From NCBI RefSeq assembly GCF_003627095.1, contig NZ_CP032628.1, positions 1-54,925 on the forward strand: a stretch of 54,925 nucleotides of DNA, read 5' to 3'. Made by a program: the position numbers and the translations under genes. Source of the DNA: Lactococcus allomyrinae (GTDB lineage: Bacteria; Bacillota; Bacilli; Lactobacillales; Streptococcaceae). This document shows, one piece after another, positions 28,611 through 36,123 of the stretch. Each line of letters begins with the position of its first letter. The first letter of the stretch is position 1. The notes beneath the pieces were generated by a model, which searched no databases, had not been told where the DNA came from, and saw nothing but the letters and a program-made list of their open reading frames with translations.

Positions 28611-29651
28611 CTATACTTCTACTTGATAAGCACCATAACTTCCTGGTTTACCATTCACGAGCAAGTCATAAATATGCTCATTGGCATAGTTTAACCCCCA
28701 GCTTGAAGCAGAACTGTAATCTGAAAAATCTTTAGTCGCTACAATAACACCAGCACCATTTTTCACCCATGCTCGCCAAACAATCGTCGTAGAAGGCGGT
28801 GTTGTACTGCCTCCACCTGTGTTTCCTCCGCTATTGCCCCCTGAGCTGCTGCCTCCCCCTGTATTTCCATTATTGGAATTGCCACCACTATTTCCGCCAT
28901 TTGAATTATTATTGCCCGTATTATTATTTTGATTGGTATGATTTGACCCTGTATTGTTTGAACCATCATAGTTTGGTGTACTAGGGCTATAACTTGTCCC
29001 TGTGCCTGTGGAAGTTGAGCCACTGGATTGAGCAGAGTTATTGTTACTTTGAGCTTGATTGTTATTTGTCGTATCTGCAGTTTTATCCGCTTGTTCTGTT
29101 TTGGCTTTAGCAGCATCTTCTGCTTGTTTACGACTCGCATCGTACTGCTTTTGAAGTTCTGCCTTCACATCCGCATCGTTTTTATCCTTAAGCGCATTAA
29201 TCGCCTCTTGCGCAAGCTTTTGCTTTGCGGAATCTGTCGCATGAGCTTGGTAATCTTTCACAGCTGCACGTGCTTTATTAAGCAGAGATAATCTTGCTGT
29301 AATTGGTTTCAAATCAGTGAGGTATTGCTCTTGTTTTGTTTCAGAACTCAATTGAGCAATGGCAGTATTTACTGCTTTAATCGTCGCATCACTTGGGTTT
29401 TGGTTGGCTTGGTCAAGAAAGCTTTTAACTTTTTCTTCCGCTTCTGCTTCTTGGGCTTTCTTTTTCTCTAGCGCCTTAACTTTACGCTCATGACTGAGCT
29501 TCGACGCTTTTTCTTGCGCTACTTGTTGGGCATGGACTTGATTTTGATGACTTACAACTCCCACAGTAATGCCTCCAAGAATCAGCACCGATAAAACAAC
29601 CACTCCTGTGATTTTCTGATTTTTTGTCCAAGTCATTGGATTAATTTTCAT
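28611..29651 (-). CDS. membrane-anchored surface protein with coiled coil and Asn/Gly/Ser-rich linker
   Basis: The 346-aa protein has an N-terminal transmembrane helix (about 13-33), a helical coiled-coil domain (about 40-185) rich in Ala, Lys and Gln, and a low-complexity Asn/Gly/Ser linker (about 190-285). It ends in a compact domain with VWRAWVKNGAGVIVATKDF. The layout suggests a wall-spanning protein that displays its last domain. I use ATG 29651, which has GGAGAGG upstream; the first in-frame ATG at 29669 lacks one. Function is unknown. Confidence 0.65.
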   Translation of the reverse strand: MKINPMTWTKNQKITGVVVLSVLILGGITVGVVSHQNQVHAQQVAQEKASKLSHERKVKALEKKKAQEAEAEEKVKSFLDQANQNPSDATIKAVNTAIAQLSSETKQEQYLTDLKPITARLSLLNKARAAVKDYQAHATDSAKQKLAQEAINALKDKNDADVKAELQKQYDASRKQAEDAAKAKTEQADKTADTTNNNQAQSNNNSAQSSGSTSTGTGTSYSPSTPNYDGSNNTGSNHTNQNNNTGNNNSNGGNSGGNSNNGNTGGGSSSGGNSGGNTGGGSTTPPSTTIVWRAWVKNGAGVIVATKDFSDYSSASSWGLNYANEHIYDLLVNGKPGSYGAYQVEV

Positions 29652-29655
29652 AAAT

Positions 29656-30108
29656 TTAAGCCTCTCCATTCTCTTTCCACTTCATGAACTCTTTCATCAT
29701 TCCACTTGCAGTGGCTTCGCTCATTTCAGGGACAAAGATTTCTCTTCCTGTACGAATCCCTTTAAATTGACTTTCAAGCATTTCAGAATAAGTCCCTTGT
29801 TCAAACAATGCCTGATTAACTGCTATCATAGGTTGACCATAGGCTTTTCTTTCACAAATTAATTCGCCATCCATTTTGAATGAAGCAATGGTTTGAAAGT
29901 CAGCTTCAAAAAATGTTGTGACTGGAATCACTGATTTTTCATTTCCTCTCAACTTCGCTAAAGTACTATTTTTCTCAACATAAGCGGGCAACTCTGATAA
30001 CTCTGTATCAGATAACCCTTGCTCTGTCCGAGGAGAGTAGATTCTAAACTCAAATTCACTCGCTCTATGTTCTGCCATTACTCGTAAAACATCAATACTC
30101 TTAATCAT
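29656..30108 (-). CDS. hypothetical plasmid protein
   Basis: The 151-aa protein starts at ATG 30108 (MIKSIDVLRVMAEHRASEFE), which has AGGGAG upstream; an ATG 30 bases further up has none. It is acidic, soluble and without recognised motif. It lies in the leading region between small membrane proteins and the surface protein. Confidence 0.55.
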   Translation of the reverse strand: MIKSIDVLRVMAEHRASEFEFRIYSPRTEQGLSDTELSELPAYVEKNSTLAKLRGNEKSVIPVTTFFEADFQTIASFKMDGELICERKAYGQPMIAVNQALFEQGTYSEMLESQFKGIRTGREIFVPEMSEATASGMMKEFMKWKENGEA

Positions 30109-30295
30109 TAGTTTCTCCCTTATATTTTTGACTTTCAATACAACCTCTTATTCCCCAATAAATGTGTCCAATTCCAACAAGGAGCCAACATCCTAGGAAC
30201 ATTCCAATATGCAGCAATACTGTAAAAACGCTAAGCGATATAAGCAAGATTGCTCCTATTCCCAATACAAAAAATGCCATTAAGAAAATTACCAT
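30101..30295 (-). CDS. small membrane protein
   Basis: The 64-aa protein has two hydrophobic helices (about 1-25 and 27-47) and a charged tail. The start is preceded by AAAGGAGTCAAACTT. It overlaps the next gene by 8 bp, so both are expressed together. Unknown function. Confidence 0.5.
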   Translation of the reverse strand: MVIFLMAFFVLGIGAILLISLSVFTVLLHIGMFLGCWLLVGIGHIYWGIRGCIESQKYKGETND

Positions 30296-30299
30296 AAGT

Positions 30300-30854
30300 T
30301 TGACTCCTTTTTCATTGTTACCATTGAGTTACATTATAACATTTTTTAACTCGTTTTTTATAAGTTTTCGGTCGTCTTTATTGACGTTAATAATATTTAT
30401 GCAGGGTTTGTAGATAACCCCTAACTCAGAGGTTCTTTTACGCATTCAGCGACCTCAACTGTGGCACACCCTGACCCGCAGGCAGTAGGTTTTCTCCCAA
30501 TGTTTTCTCACATCTAGGCGTCCCGACTTTTCTCATTGGCAAGTCTTTCTGTTAGTGGACTGATGACGTATACGTGTCCCTTGACACGGTGTGATTTCAC
30601 CCAAAAGGAAAGAAGAAAGCCTAATCAACTCACACTCCCCTTTTGCCCCCTTTAGTAGCCACACTGATGAGGGGGGCGGTCATTAACCAAGCTCAATTTA
30701 TACCATCTTAACCGAGTTAATGCCGACTATTTAGATGTCAAAGGTCTAGTTCCATTTGCTTTGGTTTCTTGTGCTTAACCTACTTCTATTTCCCTTAATA
30801 CAAAGGGACTGAAGCAACATTCTTAAACTTTAATGTTTCACAAAGCGGGAAATC
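30300..30854. other. structured non-coding region
   Basis: No convincing gene is present. Several hairpins are visible: CCAATG/CATTGG (30497-30539), CGTGTC/GACACG with a 4-nt loop (30573-30588) and GCCCCC/GGGGGC (30645-30677). Base composition is richer in G+C than the flanks. A structured RNA, a single-strand replication origin or an attenuating leader of the minus-strand genes are all possible; I could not match any known element. Confidence 0.4.
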
Positions 30855-30914
30855 GGAAATAAAGGAATCGAACCTTGTCAGAATTTTTCTAGCGCTCCCA
30901 ATGAGCTTATTTCC
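30855..30914 (-). tRNA. degenerate tRNA-like element A (60 nt)
   Basis: On the minus strand, perfect 7-bp acceptor arms GGAAATA/TATTTCC enclose a D-arm GCTC…GAGC with GG in the loop and a T-arm AAGG-TTCGATT-CCTT. The segment between the D and T arms is only about 17 nt, too short for a normal anticodon arm, and the D-loop is also short. No CCA is encoded. It is a tRNA remnant or mimic rather than a working tRNA. Confidence 0.45.
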
Positions 30915-30934
30915 TTTTTATATTTTGCAACTCA

Positions 30935-31240
30935 TCACTCTTTCTTTTTCCAGAAAGAATATTTTGTTCTTACTTGCCGTATCCCTTTACCTGTCGTATA
31001 GAGTGGAGAATTTTGATTCACTCTTTCAGCAATGACGATTTTACCCCATCTAATCTGCATGATTTCCTTAAACACTCTACGATTGGTTAGATTCACATGA
31101 CAAAATTCTTTTCCCCGTTTGATAATGGCTAAAGGATAAGCGATACGCCCTTGTTCGCCACTTTGGAAAACAATGGTTTTGCCATTCAATCGCCTCAGCT
31201 GTCTAGGCTGTAGGATAGCTCCTTTTGAAAAAACATTCAT
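30935..31240 (-). CDS. hypothetical basic protein of the leading region
   Basis: The 101-aa basic protein is rich in Arg and Lys (MNVFSKGAILQPRQLRRLNG). Start ATG 31240 is chosen because AGGAG lies 8 bp upstream. No motif is recognised. It is the first longer gene downstream of two small ORFs on the same strand. Confidence 0.5.
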   Translation of the reverse strand: MNVFSKGAILQPRQLRRLNGKTIVFQSGEQGRIAYPLAIIKRGKEFCHVNLTNRRVFKEIMQIRWGKIVIAERVNQNSPLYTTGKGIRQVRTKYSFWKKKE

Positions 31241-31258
31241 TTCTCTGCTCCTCATTTT

Positions 31259-31360
31259 TTAATCTAAGACTTTTAACGTTAATTGTTTTTCTTCCACAAC
31301 CACATCGGCATTCTGAATTTGATCGCACTTCCTACAAATATTTTTATTTTTATTTTTCAT
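31259..31360 (-). CDS. possible 33-aa peptide with a CxxC pair
   Basis: ATG 31360 starts a 33-codon frame, MKNKNKNICRKCDQIQNADV onward, 4 bp after the upstream stop, with GAAGG in front. CRKC could bind metal. It is short, so evidence is mainly the packed arrangement and the ribosome binding site. Confidence 0.3.
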   Translation of the reverse strand: MKNKNKNICRKCDQIQNADVVVEEKQLTLKVLD

Positions 31361-31364
31361 GCCT

Positions 31365-31508
31365 TCACATCTTTTCTAGCTTGTAAATCTCTGTTCGTTG
31401 ATGTTGTTGGTTGGCAAAGTCTTCTGCTTCTGATTTATTTTCAAAATAATGGCGATGACATTTGCCTCTCTTGCCTAATTTATAACTTGTAATTTGAACC
31501 ACCCACAT
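31365..31508 (-). CDS. small basic protein (47 aa)
   Basis: ATG 31508 opens a 47-codon frame preceded by AAAGGAGCATAAA. The protein begins MWVVQITSYKLGKRGKCHRH and has an FENKSEAEDFAN segment, a pattern seen in small plasmid and phage proteins. No function can be assigned. It shares a strand and tight spacing with the next two genes. Confidence 0.45.
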   Translation of the reverse strand: MWVVQITSYKLGKRGKCHRHYFENKSEAEDFANQQHQRTEIYKLEKM

Positions 31509-31548
31509 TTTATGCTCCTTTGACTTTTTTTAACCGTTAAACGGAAAA

Positions 31549-31665
31549 ACTCTATTTCCATATTGAGAGAATAGAGTGTCATATCTTTAGCAGTTGTTGA
31601 TTTACTAATATACATCCCATATCTCCCAGTCTGATATTAAAGTCGTTTCTTTATGAAACAACTTT
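31549..31665. repeat. two stem-loops upstream of the small leading genes
   Basis: Perfect arms ACTCTATT (31549-31556) and AATAGAGT (31570-31577). A second hairpin pairs AAAGTCGTTTC (31639-31649) with GAAACAACTTT (31655-31665), one mismatch. They lie between tRNA-like element B and the 47-aa gene and may be processing or termination signals. Confidence 0.4.
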
Positions 31666-31688
31666 AGGACAAAAAATTAAGTTTTAAT

Positions 31689-31765
31689 AACACTGACAGG
31701 AATCGAACCTGCGATAGAGGACAACTGGGATGTCGTATTCTATCATTTCGCCAGTAATCAGTGTT
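31689..31765 (-). tRNA. degenerate tRNA-like element B (77 nt)
   Basis: On the minus strand, perfect 7-bp acceptor arms AACACTG/CAGTGTT and a T-arm GCAGG-TTCGATT-CCTGT are clear. A possible anticodon arm GACA-TCCCAGT-TGTC would place CCA at 34-36, but base 33 is C instead of the near-universal T, and the D-arm (TGGCGAAATGATAGA) does not pair well. No CCA end is encoded. Probably a tRNA pseudogene or tRNA-like domain. Confidence 0.5.
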
Positions 31766-31807
31766 GTCTTTAGCAATTGCTAATACACTAGGAGAGCCCT
31801 AGCAATG

Positions 31808-31886
31808 CCTAATCTGAGGATTTGAACCTCTTAATGAATCACCAGATAAATTTATTCGATTCATGTTCCCATTTGAACAAGATAGG
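31808..31886 (-). tRNA. degenerate tRNA-like element C (79 nt)
   Basis: On the minus strand, T-arm GAGG-TTCAAAT-CCTC and D-arm GTTC-AAATGG-GAAC are clear. Acceptor halves CCTATC/GATTAGG pair with one bulge. The anticodon stem ATGAATC/GATTCAT is perfect but encloses 17 nt instead of 7, and the extra bases contain the palindrome ATAAATTTAT. It is not a standard tRNA. Confidence 0.42.
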
Positions 31887-31923
31887 TATAAAAATCACAT
31901 TTAGATAATAGATGAAAAAATGT

Positions 31924-32077
31924 TATAATAAAGGTTGAATTTTAAATAAAATAGCCTTCTTTTTTATATTTACATCATCTGAGAATAAGCTATTTTTATC
32001 CAGTCCCTCTTGATTTCTTGTTTAACCAAGAGTCCGGAGTTTTTTTGTGAGTTTTAGTTTTTGTGAAGCTCACTTTT
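31924..32077 (+). ncRNA. possible small RNA or leader upstream of the repressor
   Basis: TATAAT (31924-31929) is followed by arms AAAATAGC/GCTATTTT (31948-31996), CTCTTG/CAAGAG (32007-32032) with a T run, and a further GTGAG…CTCAC hairpin with five T (about 32048-32077). The -35 box is weak. It could be a short RNA or an attenuated leader. No ORF is present. Confidence 0.35.
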
Positions 32078-32169
32078 TAAACGTGCCATAAAACTTGTTA
32101 CAGCAAGCTTTATTATGATGTTTTTAATATTTTTCACTAATAAGAGGTATCATTTTTCCCTTACGAATA

Positions 32170-32175
32170 TATAAT
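32170..32175 (+). promoter_or_regulatory. -10 box of the repressor promoter
   Basis: TATAAT at 32170-32175, about 44 bp before the TTG start. It is flanked by GGTAT (upstream) and ATACC (downstream), an inverted pair that could be an operator. No strong -35 box is visible, which would fit a regulated promoter. Confidence 0.4.
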
Positions 32176-32218
32176 ACCAACTTTTTGTTTGTGTGTCAAG
32201 AGAAAGCGAGGTTTTTTT

Positions 32219-32962
32219 TTGGATATTCAAAAAAGACTTAAAGAAATACGGTTAGAGAGAGGGCTAACGCAAAAAGAATTAGCAAATAAAATAGGTAAAA
32301 GTTACCAAATATATCAAACTTGGGAAAATGGTAGTAGAAATCCTAAAGAAGATAATTTAAGACAATTAGCTGATGCACTTGAAGTATCATATGAATATCT
32401 AACAGATACTGAAATTTTACCAATCTACCAAAAACTTTCATCAGATAAGAAGAAAAAAACGATTATATATGCTGAATCTCAATTAGAGTTGCAAAAAGAA
32501 GACAATAAAATTATTCAATTCAAAAAATCTCTCATATCTTACGAAGTTGAAGAGGAACAAGCTCTTTCAGCCGGCAGAGGACTAAGTTATACCAGTTCTT
32601 TGGAAAAAGAGGTTGTTTACTGGGATAAAGAAGTTAAATACGATCGAGCTGTCTGGATTAAAGGGCATTCTATGGAACCTGATTATGAGTATGGACAAGT
32701 AGCTTTAATTAGGTATCTGTCGCTCCCTGAATATGATGGGCAAGTTTGTGCAGTTGATAATGTTGAGAGGGGGATGGCTTATATCAAGTGTGTAAATGTT
32801 GAGAAAAAAGGCTTTCGACTCGTTTCAATAAATGATGCAACGGATGAATTAGGAAATCCCTTGTTCCTTGATATATTTTTACCTTTTAGTGAAAATCCAA
32901 GAATCATAGGAAAAGTGGTTGCTGCTTTTACTCCTATTGATGTTAGTGATGCTTTTTATTAA
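32219..32962 (+). CDS. HdiR-like XRE/S24 repressor with self-cleavage domain
   Basis: The 247-aa protein has an N-terminal XRE helix-turn-helix (about 5-60, LTQKELANKIGKSYQIYQTW) and a C-terminal S24/LexA-like peptidase domain. Visible elements are an Ala-Gly cleavage site in LSAGRG, the nucleophile Ser in KGHSMEPDY and the Lys in MAYIKCV. It resembles HdiR of Lactococcus, a repressor cleaved in response to RecA and DNA damage. I use the TTG start at 32219 with GCGAGG upstream; an earlier TTG at 32189 is possible. It probably controls plasmid genes and links them to DNA damage. A strong terminator follows. Confidence 0.82.
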   Translation: MDIQKRLKEIRLERGLTQKELANKIGKSYQIYQTWENGSRNPKEDNLRQLADALEVSYEYLTDTEILPIYQKLSSDKKKKTIIYAESQLELQKEDNKIIQFKKSLISYEVEEEQALSAGRGLSYTSSLEKEVVYWDKEVKYDRAVWIKGHSMEPDYEYGQVALIRYLSLPEYDGQVCAVDNVERGMAYIKCVNVEKKGFRLVSINDATDELGNPLFLDIFLPFSENPRIIGKVVAAFTPIDVSDAFY

Positions 32963-32964
32963 AA

Positions 32965-32987
32965 AAAGGACTCCTAAGGAGTCCTTT
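32965..32987 (+). terminator. terminator of the repressor gene
   Basis: Perfect 10-bp arms AAAGGACTCC (32965-32974) and GGAGTCCTTT (32978-32987) with a 3-nt loop, 3 bp after the stop codon. A-rich upstream and T-rich downstream, so it may be bidirectional. Confidence 0.8.
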
Positions 32988-33067
32988 AATTATTTCTTGT
33001 TCTTCAGTAAACCATTATCTAACGGAACTGGCTCAGCCCGAGCTTTAGTGGATATTTTGTCTTATGA

Positions 33068-33073
33068 TATAAT
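33068..33073 (+). promoter_or_regulatory. extended -10 promoter of the Fst-type toxin
   Basis: TATAAT at 33068-33073 is preceded by TGA, an extended -10 arrangement, about 58 bp before the toxin ATG. The leader between them is long for the region and could fold, as in Fst-type RNA I. Confidence 0.55.
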
Positions 33074-33130
33074 ATTCTATGGCGCACCTAACCCAGTGTA
33101 GAAATGCCTAGGGAGGGGGTGAATGTGTTC

Positions 33131-33250
33131 ATGTTTCAATCAATTATCTTAGTCGTTATCACTTTTGTGGCGAACGTACTTCTTGAAACCTTCAAGTCTT
33201 GGCTGAAGAACCGCAAGTACGGAACGAAAAAACGCAATGGGCGCCATTAA
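33131..33250 (+). CDS. Fst-like type I toxin peptide
   Basis: The 39-aa peptide has one hydrophobic helix (about 4-18, SIILVVITFVANVLL) and a strongly basic tail, the layout of Fst/Ldr membrane toxins, although the tail is longer and more basic than in pAD1 Fst. A G-rich ribosome binding site precedes it. The ATG lies inside a direct repeat copied in the convergent antisense RNA, as in the par locus of pAD1. A plus-strand terminator ends the transcript at about 33302. It would kill plasmid-free cells when the antisense RNA decays. Confidence 0.72.
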   Translation: MFQSIILVVITFVANVLLETFKSWLKNRKYGTKKRNGRH

Positions 33251-33277
33251 ATCAGCTTGTTTCCTTAGGGGACAAAG

Positions 33278-33302
33278 ACCGACCTAACCAGTCGGTTTTT
33301 TG
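33278..33302 (+). terminator. terminator of the Fst-type toxin RNA
   Basis: Stem ACCGAC (33278-33283) and GTCGGT (33291-33296) with a 7-nt loop, followed by six T. Confidence 0.75.
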
Positions 33303-33304
33303 CA

Positions 33305-33374
33305 TAAAAAAGAGCCTCCAGTAACCAACTGGAAAGCTCTCTAACGTGAATGGTCACGTTTCAATCAATATCTT
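33305..33374 (-). ncRNA. antitoxin RNA of the Fst-type locus
   Basis: A minus-strand promoter has TTGACA at 33409-33404, a 17-bp spacer and TAAAAT at 33386-33381, predicting a start near 33374. The RNA would carry DRb at its 5' end and stop after the hairpin 33311-33340 with a U run. Length would be about 70 nt, as expected for the RNA II type antitoxin. Confidence 0.65.
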
Positions 33375-33426
33375 AACTATATTTTAGCGTCTTTTACTTT
33401 TTTTGTCAACTATAGCCCATCTTTAC

Positions 33427-34476
33427 CTACTCAGGCCATTTCATATTATTTTCATTCCAATATTCCGCAAACATATTTGACATCGTCCCATACAAATAAT
33501 TTTCATGATTTTTAATTTTTATTTCGTTATTCCGAATTGAATTAAAATATCTTCTTAAAGTGTTGAGCATCTTATCTTGTAGTTCTTCTTCGTCAAGGTC
33601 AAAAAAGACTTTCAATTCTGAGTGTTCCTTCATCACATCATTTTTTGCATTGAGAATAACCCCAATAAACCTTCTCAGTTGTTGGGGAGTGTTACACCAC
33701 ATTTCTAGTAAGTGAATTGATGCTTCATTCAAGAAAATACTGCGATTTCCACTTTTCAAGAATTGTTTTGAATTTTTAAGCAAATCTTGATTTTGTTTTT
33801 TTATTTCAGTCGATGAAAAATTGGAAGAAGAAAAATCTAGTTTTTGAGTATCTTTATTTGTATCTAAAGAAGTATCTAAGATAGTATTATTATATAGATT
33901 TAGTGCAAAATTTGCACTTCCGCTCGTATCAAGGGTTTGAGCGGATTCTTCAACGAAGTTCTGCGGAAGTGCAGAATTTGCACTTCCGCTCGTATCAAGG
34001 GTTTCAACGAAGTTCTGCGGAAGTGCAGAATTTGCACTTCCGCTTGTATCAAGGGTTTGAGGGATTTTTTGCTCATAATCACCTCTCAAATAGACGTCTG
34101 TAGCATCAACTTCTAGTTCAGCTAAATAAAGTCGATTGGCTTCATTTTTTCCTGTTTTAGGATTAAATCCCATTTTCTTTTGGAGTAATAAATTTGCGTT
34201 TTCTAATTCTTTTTTGAGATTAATAACAGTTCTAAGTGAGACATCTAATAATTCAGCAAGCTCTTGATTTGTAAAAATAAAATAGACATTACCATCCTCA
34301 TCAATCCAATTATTTTTTAGAGAATATTCTTCGCGATCCATAAGAACCATGTAAGCTGCTTTGGCACTAAGTGATAAAGTTTTTTTATATTTTTTGCTGT
34401 AGTAAAGCACTTTAGGAAATTGAAAAAAAAGTTCCTTGTATCGATTATCAGCTTTTCGGAAGTTAAAAGTGGTCAA
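33427..34476 (-). CDS. repA: RepA_N-family replication initiator
   Basis: The 349-aa protein begins MTTFNFRKADNRYKELFFQF and continues with a winged-helix DNA-binding N-terminus (AKAAYMVLMDREEYSLKNNW, then FTNQELAELLDVSLRTVINL), characteristic of RepA_N initiators such as pAD1 RepA and pSK41 Rep. The middle (about 135-195) has three tandem copies of a TLDTSGSAN unit encoded by DNA repeats that probably hold the origin. The C-terminal domain (about 240-349) is host-specific in this family. It diverges from parA across a repeat-rich region. Confidence 0.86.
   Translation of the reverse strand: MTTFNFRKADNRYKELFFQFPKVLYYSKKYKKTLSLSAKAAYMVLMDREEYSLKNNWIDEDGNVYFIFTNQELAELLDVSLRTVINLKKELENANLLLQKKMGFNPKTGKNEANRLYLAELEVDATDVYLRGDYEQKIPQTLDTSGSANSALPQNFVETLDTSGSANSALPQNFVEESAQTLDTSGSANFALNLYNNTILDTSLDTNKDTQKLDFSSSNFSSTEIKKQNQDLLKNSKQFLKSGNRSIFLNEASIHLLEMWCNTPQQLRRFIGVILNAKNDVMKEHSELKVFFDLDEEELQDKMLNTLRRYFNSIRNNEIKIKNHENYLYGTMSNMFAEYWNENNMKWPE
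33911..34058. repeat. iterons inside rep, candidate replication origin
   Basis: Three copies of a 28-bp unit start at 33911, 33977 and 34031. Copies 2 and 3 are preceded by CGGAAGTGCA, which pairs with TGCACTTCCG inside the unit to form a palindrome. RepA_N plasmids carry their origin as repeats within the initiator gene, so this is the likely oriV. Units are 66 and 54 bp apart, both multiples of three, so the reading frame is kept. Confidence 0.7.
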
Positions 34477-34559
34477 AATAATAATTCCTTTCTGCGAGGT
34501 TTTGTTATTAGCAATAGAATAACAAAAAAAAGTGTAAAATTCAAATGTTTATTCAAGGT

Positions 34560-34890
34560 ATAGAAATATAGATATTAGTAAATTAGTAAATATCTTTATT
34601 TCTATATATGTAAAAATACTAATTTACTAATATCTATAATAGTATCCTTAAAAATACAGATGCAGAGCAAGTTTATAAATTAATATCTATATATAGTAAA
34701 TTAGAAATTAGTAAATAGAGATATATAGTAATTTCTATATTTAGATAAATACCAATTTACTAATATTTGAATTATGTCAATAAATTGGCTAGGTAACGCC
34801 GGCTAAGCAAAGATATCTAAATATATTAATTTAGATATATGTAAATATAGATATTTCTATATTTACATATTAGTATAGATGTGGTATAAT
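34560..34890. repeat. AT-rich repeat region between rep and parA, candidate centromere
   Basis: A perfect 22-bp inverted repeat lies at 34567-34588 and 34617-34638 (core TAGTAAATTAGTA). Further copies of TAGTAAATTAG, TATCTATA and TAGATATTT in both orientations fill the region to parA. RepA_N plasmids usually carry parS-like repeats at this position (TAGTA-type iterons in pAD1). Binding by the small ParB-like protein is inference. Confidence 0.55.
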
Positions 34891-34913
34891 ATAAAAAAAC
34901 AAGGAGACAAAAG

Positions 34914-35760
34914 ATGGAACAACTTGAACAAGCAAAACAGTTATTTAAAAGTCGTAAGAAAGCACTAACGATTATCATTGGGAATCAAAAAGGGGGGTTG
35001 GAAAAACCACGAATACTTATTTGATAGCTTACACATTAGCAAAGTATGGAATAAAAACTTTGGTTTGTGACCTTGACCCTCAGTCAAATTCTACGAAGGC
35101 ACTAATTCTTACAAAGTCGCAAAACAGTAATGAGATAATGACGATTGATAAGACATTGATGTGGGGGTTCAGCAACATAATCTAAAAGACTTGCCTATTC
35201 CTATCATGGATAATTTAGATTTGTTGCCAAGTTACATAGATTTCGAAGACTTTGCAAAGTACCTATATAAGAACACAAGTAGCGAGTATGAAGAAACTCA
35301 TTTATTGGAGCCTTTGTTTGAGCCCTTGAAAGAGGATTACGATATAATACTTATTGATGTTCCGCCATTAAGTGTCGAAGTAACAAATAATGCCGTTGTG
35401 TTTAGTGATTACGTGCTTATTTCCCTGCAGACACAAGATGACAGTATGACTGGAGCAATTGAGTACATTAAAACACTTGTTAAGCTGAAGATGAAATATG
35501 ACCTAGATATTGAAGTATTAGGGGCTCTTGCGATGTTATCTAATAGTAGAGGAACAGTTGACAAACTTATTATTGAATCGGCAAAAAAAGAGTGGGGAGA
35601 AGACCTTGTTTTTGAAACAGTGATTCCACAGATGGAACGAATCAAAAGATTCAGCATCAATGGTGTGACGGACGAAGACCGTTTTGATAGAAAAGTTTTA
35701 GAAATGTATGAGAATGTTGTTTCAGAAATGCTTTCTAAGCTTTTAGAATTTGAAGAATAA
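34914..35760 (+). pseudogene. parA: ParA-type partition ATPase, frame interrupted twice
   Basis: ATG 34914 follows AAGGAGAC. The frame reads into the Walker A motif NQKGGVGKTT but breaks at the six-G run 34992-34997 and again at the five-G run 35163-35167. Adding one G to each gives an uninterrupted 282-aa ParA with Walker A, VCDLDPQSNSTK and the IILIDVPPLS motif. It would segregate the plasmid with the small downstream partner. Two G-run losses in one short gene are more likely sequencing errors than mutations, since an inactive parA would destabilise a plasmid this size. Confidence 0.85.
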
Positions 35761-35774
35761 GAGGGATTAATACT

Positions 35775-36074
35775 ATGGCAAGAAAAGGATTATTAGAACG
35801 CAAGGTTGAGGGAGCAATATCACCAAATCAAAAGTTTGAGAGTGAACCTAGTATAAATATTGTAAAACCAGAGAAAAAGCAGAAGAATCAATTTAAAAAT
35901 CAGAAAGTTACTCTAAAAGTGTCAGATGAGATTAAGACAAGCTTGGAAGCGATAAAAGTATTGCATAAATTAAAATTTGATTATGAAGCAATTCAATTTT
36001 TAATCGATGACTTTACCCAAAATTTGAGTTCAGAAGAAAAACGAAGATATTCAGTTTTAAAAGAAAATTTGTAA
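35775..36074 (+). CDS. small ParB-like partition partner (pAD1 RepC type)
   Basis: The 99-aa protein has a basic disordered N-terminus (MARKGLLERKVEGAISPNQK) and a C-terminal strand-helix-helix (KVTLKVSDEIKTSLEAIKVL), compatible with a ribbon-helix-helix DNA-binding dimer. It follows parA by 14 bp with AGAGGGATTAAT as ribosome binding site. Small partners of this kind bind centromere repeats in RepA_N plasmids. Confidence 0.7.
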   Translation: MARKGLLERKVEGAISPNQKFESEPSINIVKPEKKQKNQFKNQKVTLKVSDEIKTSLEAIKVLHKLKFDYEAIQFLIDDFTQNLSSEEKRRYSVLKENL

Positions 36075-36089
36075 GATAAGTAGAAGAAG

Positions 36090-36117
36090 TTGACAATCTA
36101 AAGTGATATGATATAAT
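36090..36117 (+). promoter_or_regulatory. strong promoter of a putative small RNA
   Basis: TTGACA (36090-36095), 16-bp spacer and TATAAT (36112-36117): a consensus promoter with no ORF before the next terminator. Confidence 0.7.
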
Positions 36118-36123
36118 TTAGTT

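Larger units (their letters stand above)
33131..33375. repeat. direct repeats DRa and DRb of the Fst-type locus
   Basis: GTTTCAATCAAT occurs at 33133-33144, overlapping the toxin start, and again at 33358-33369 in the 5' part of the antisense RNA; both are followed by an ATCTTA-like tail. In par of pAD1 such repeats let the two convergent RNAs pair at the translation start. Confidence 0.65.

Noticed and set aside
33911-34058. CRISPR-like array of 28-bp repeats
   Set aside because: Only three copies, the spacers are themselves related, the repeats are in frame within rep, and there are no cas genes.
33903-34103. Plus-strand 66-codon frame opposite rep
   Set aside because: It is created by the in-frame iterons on the opposite strand.
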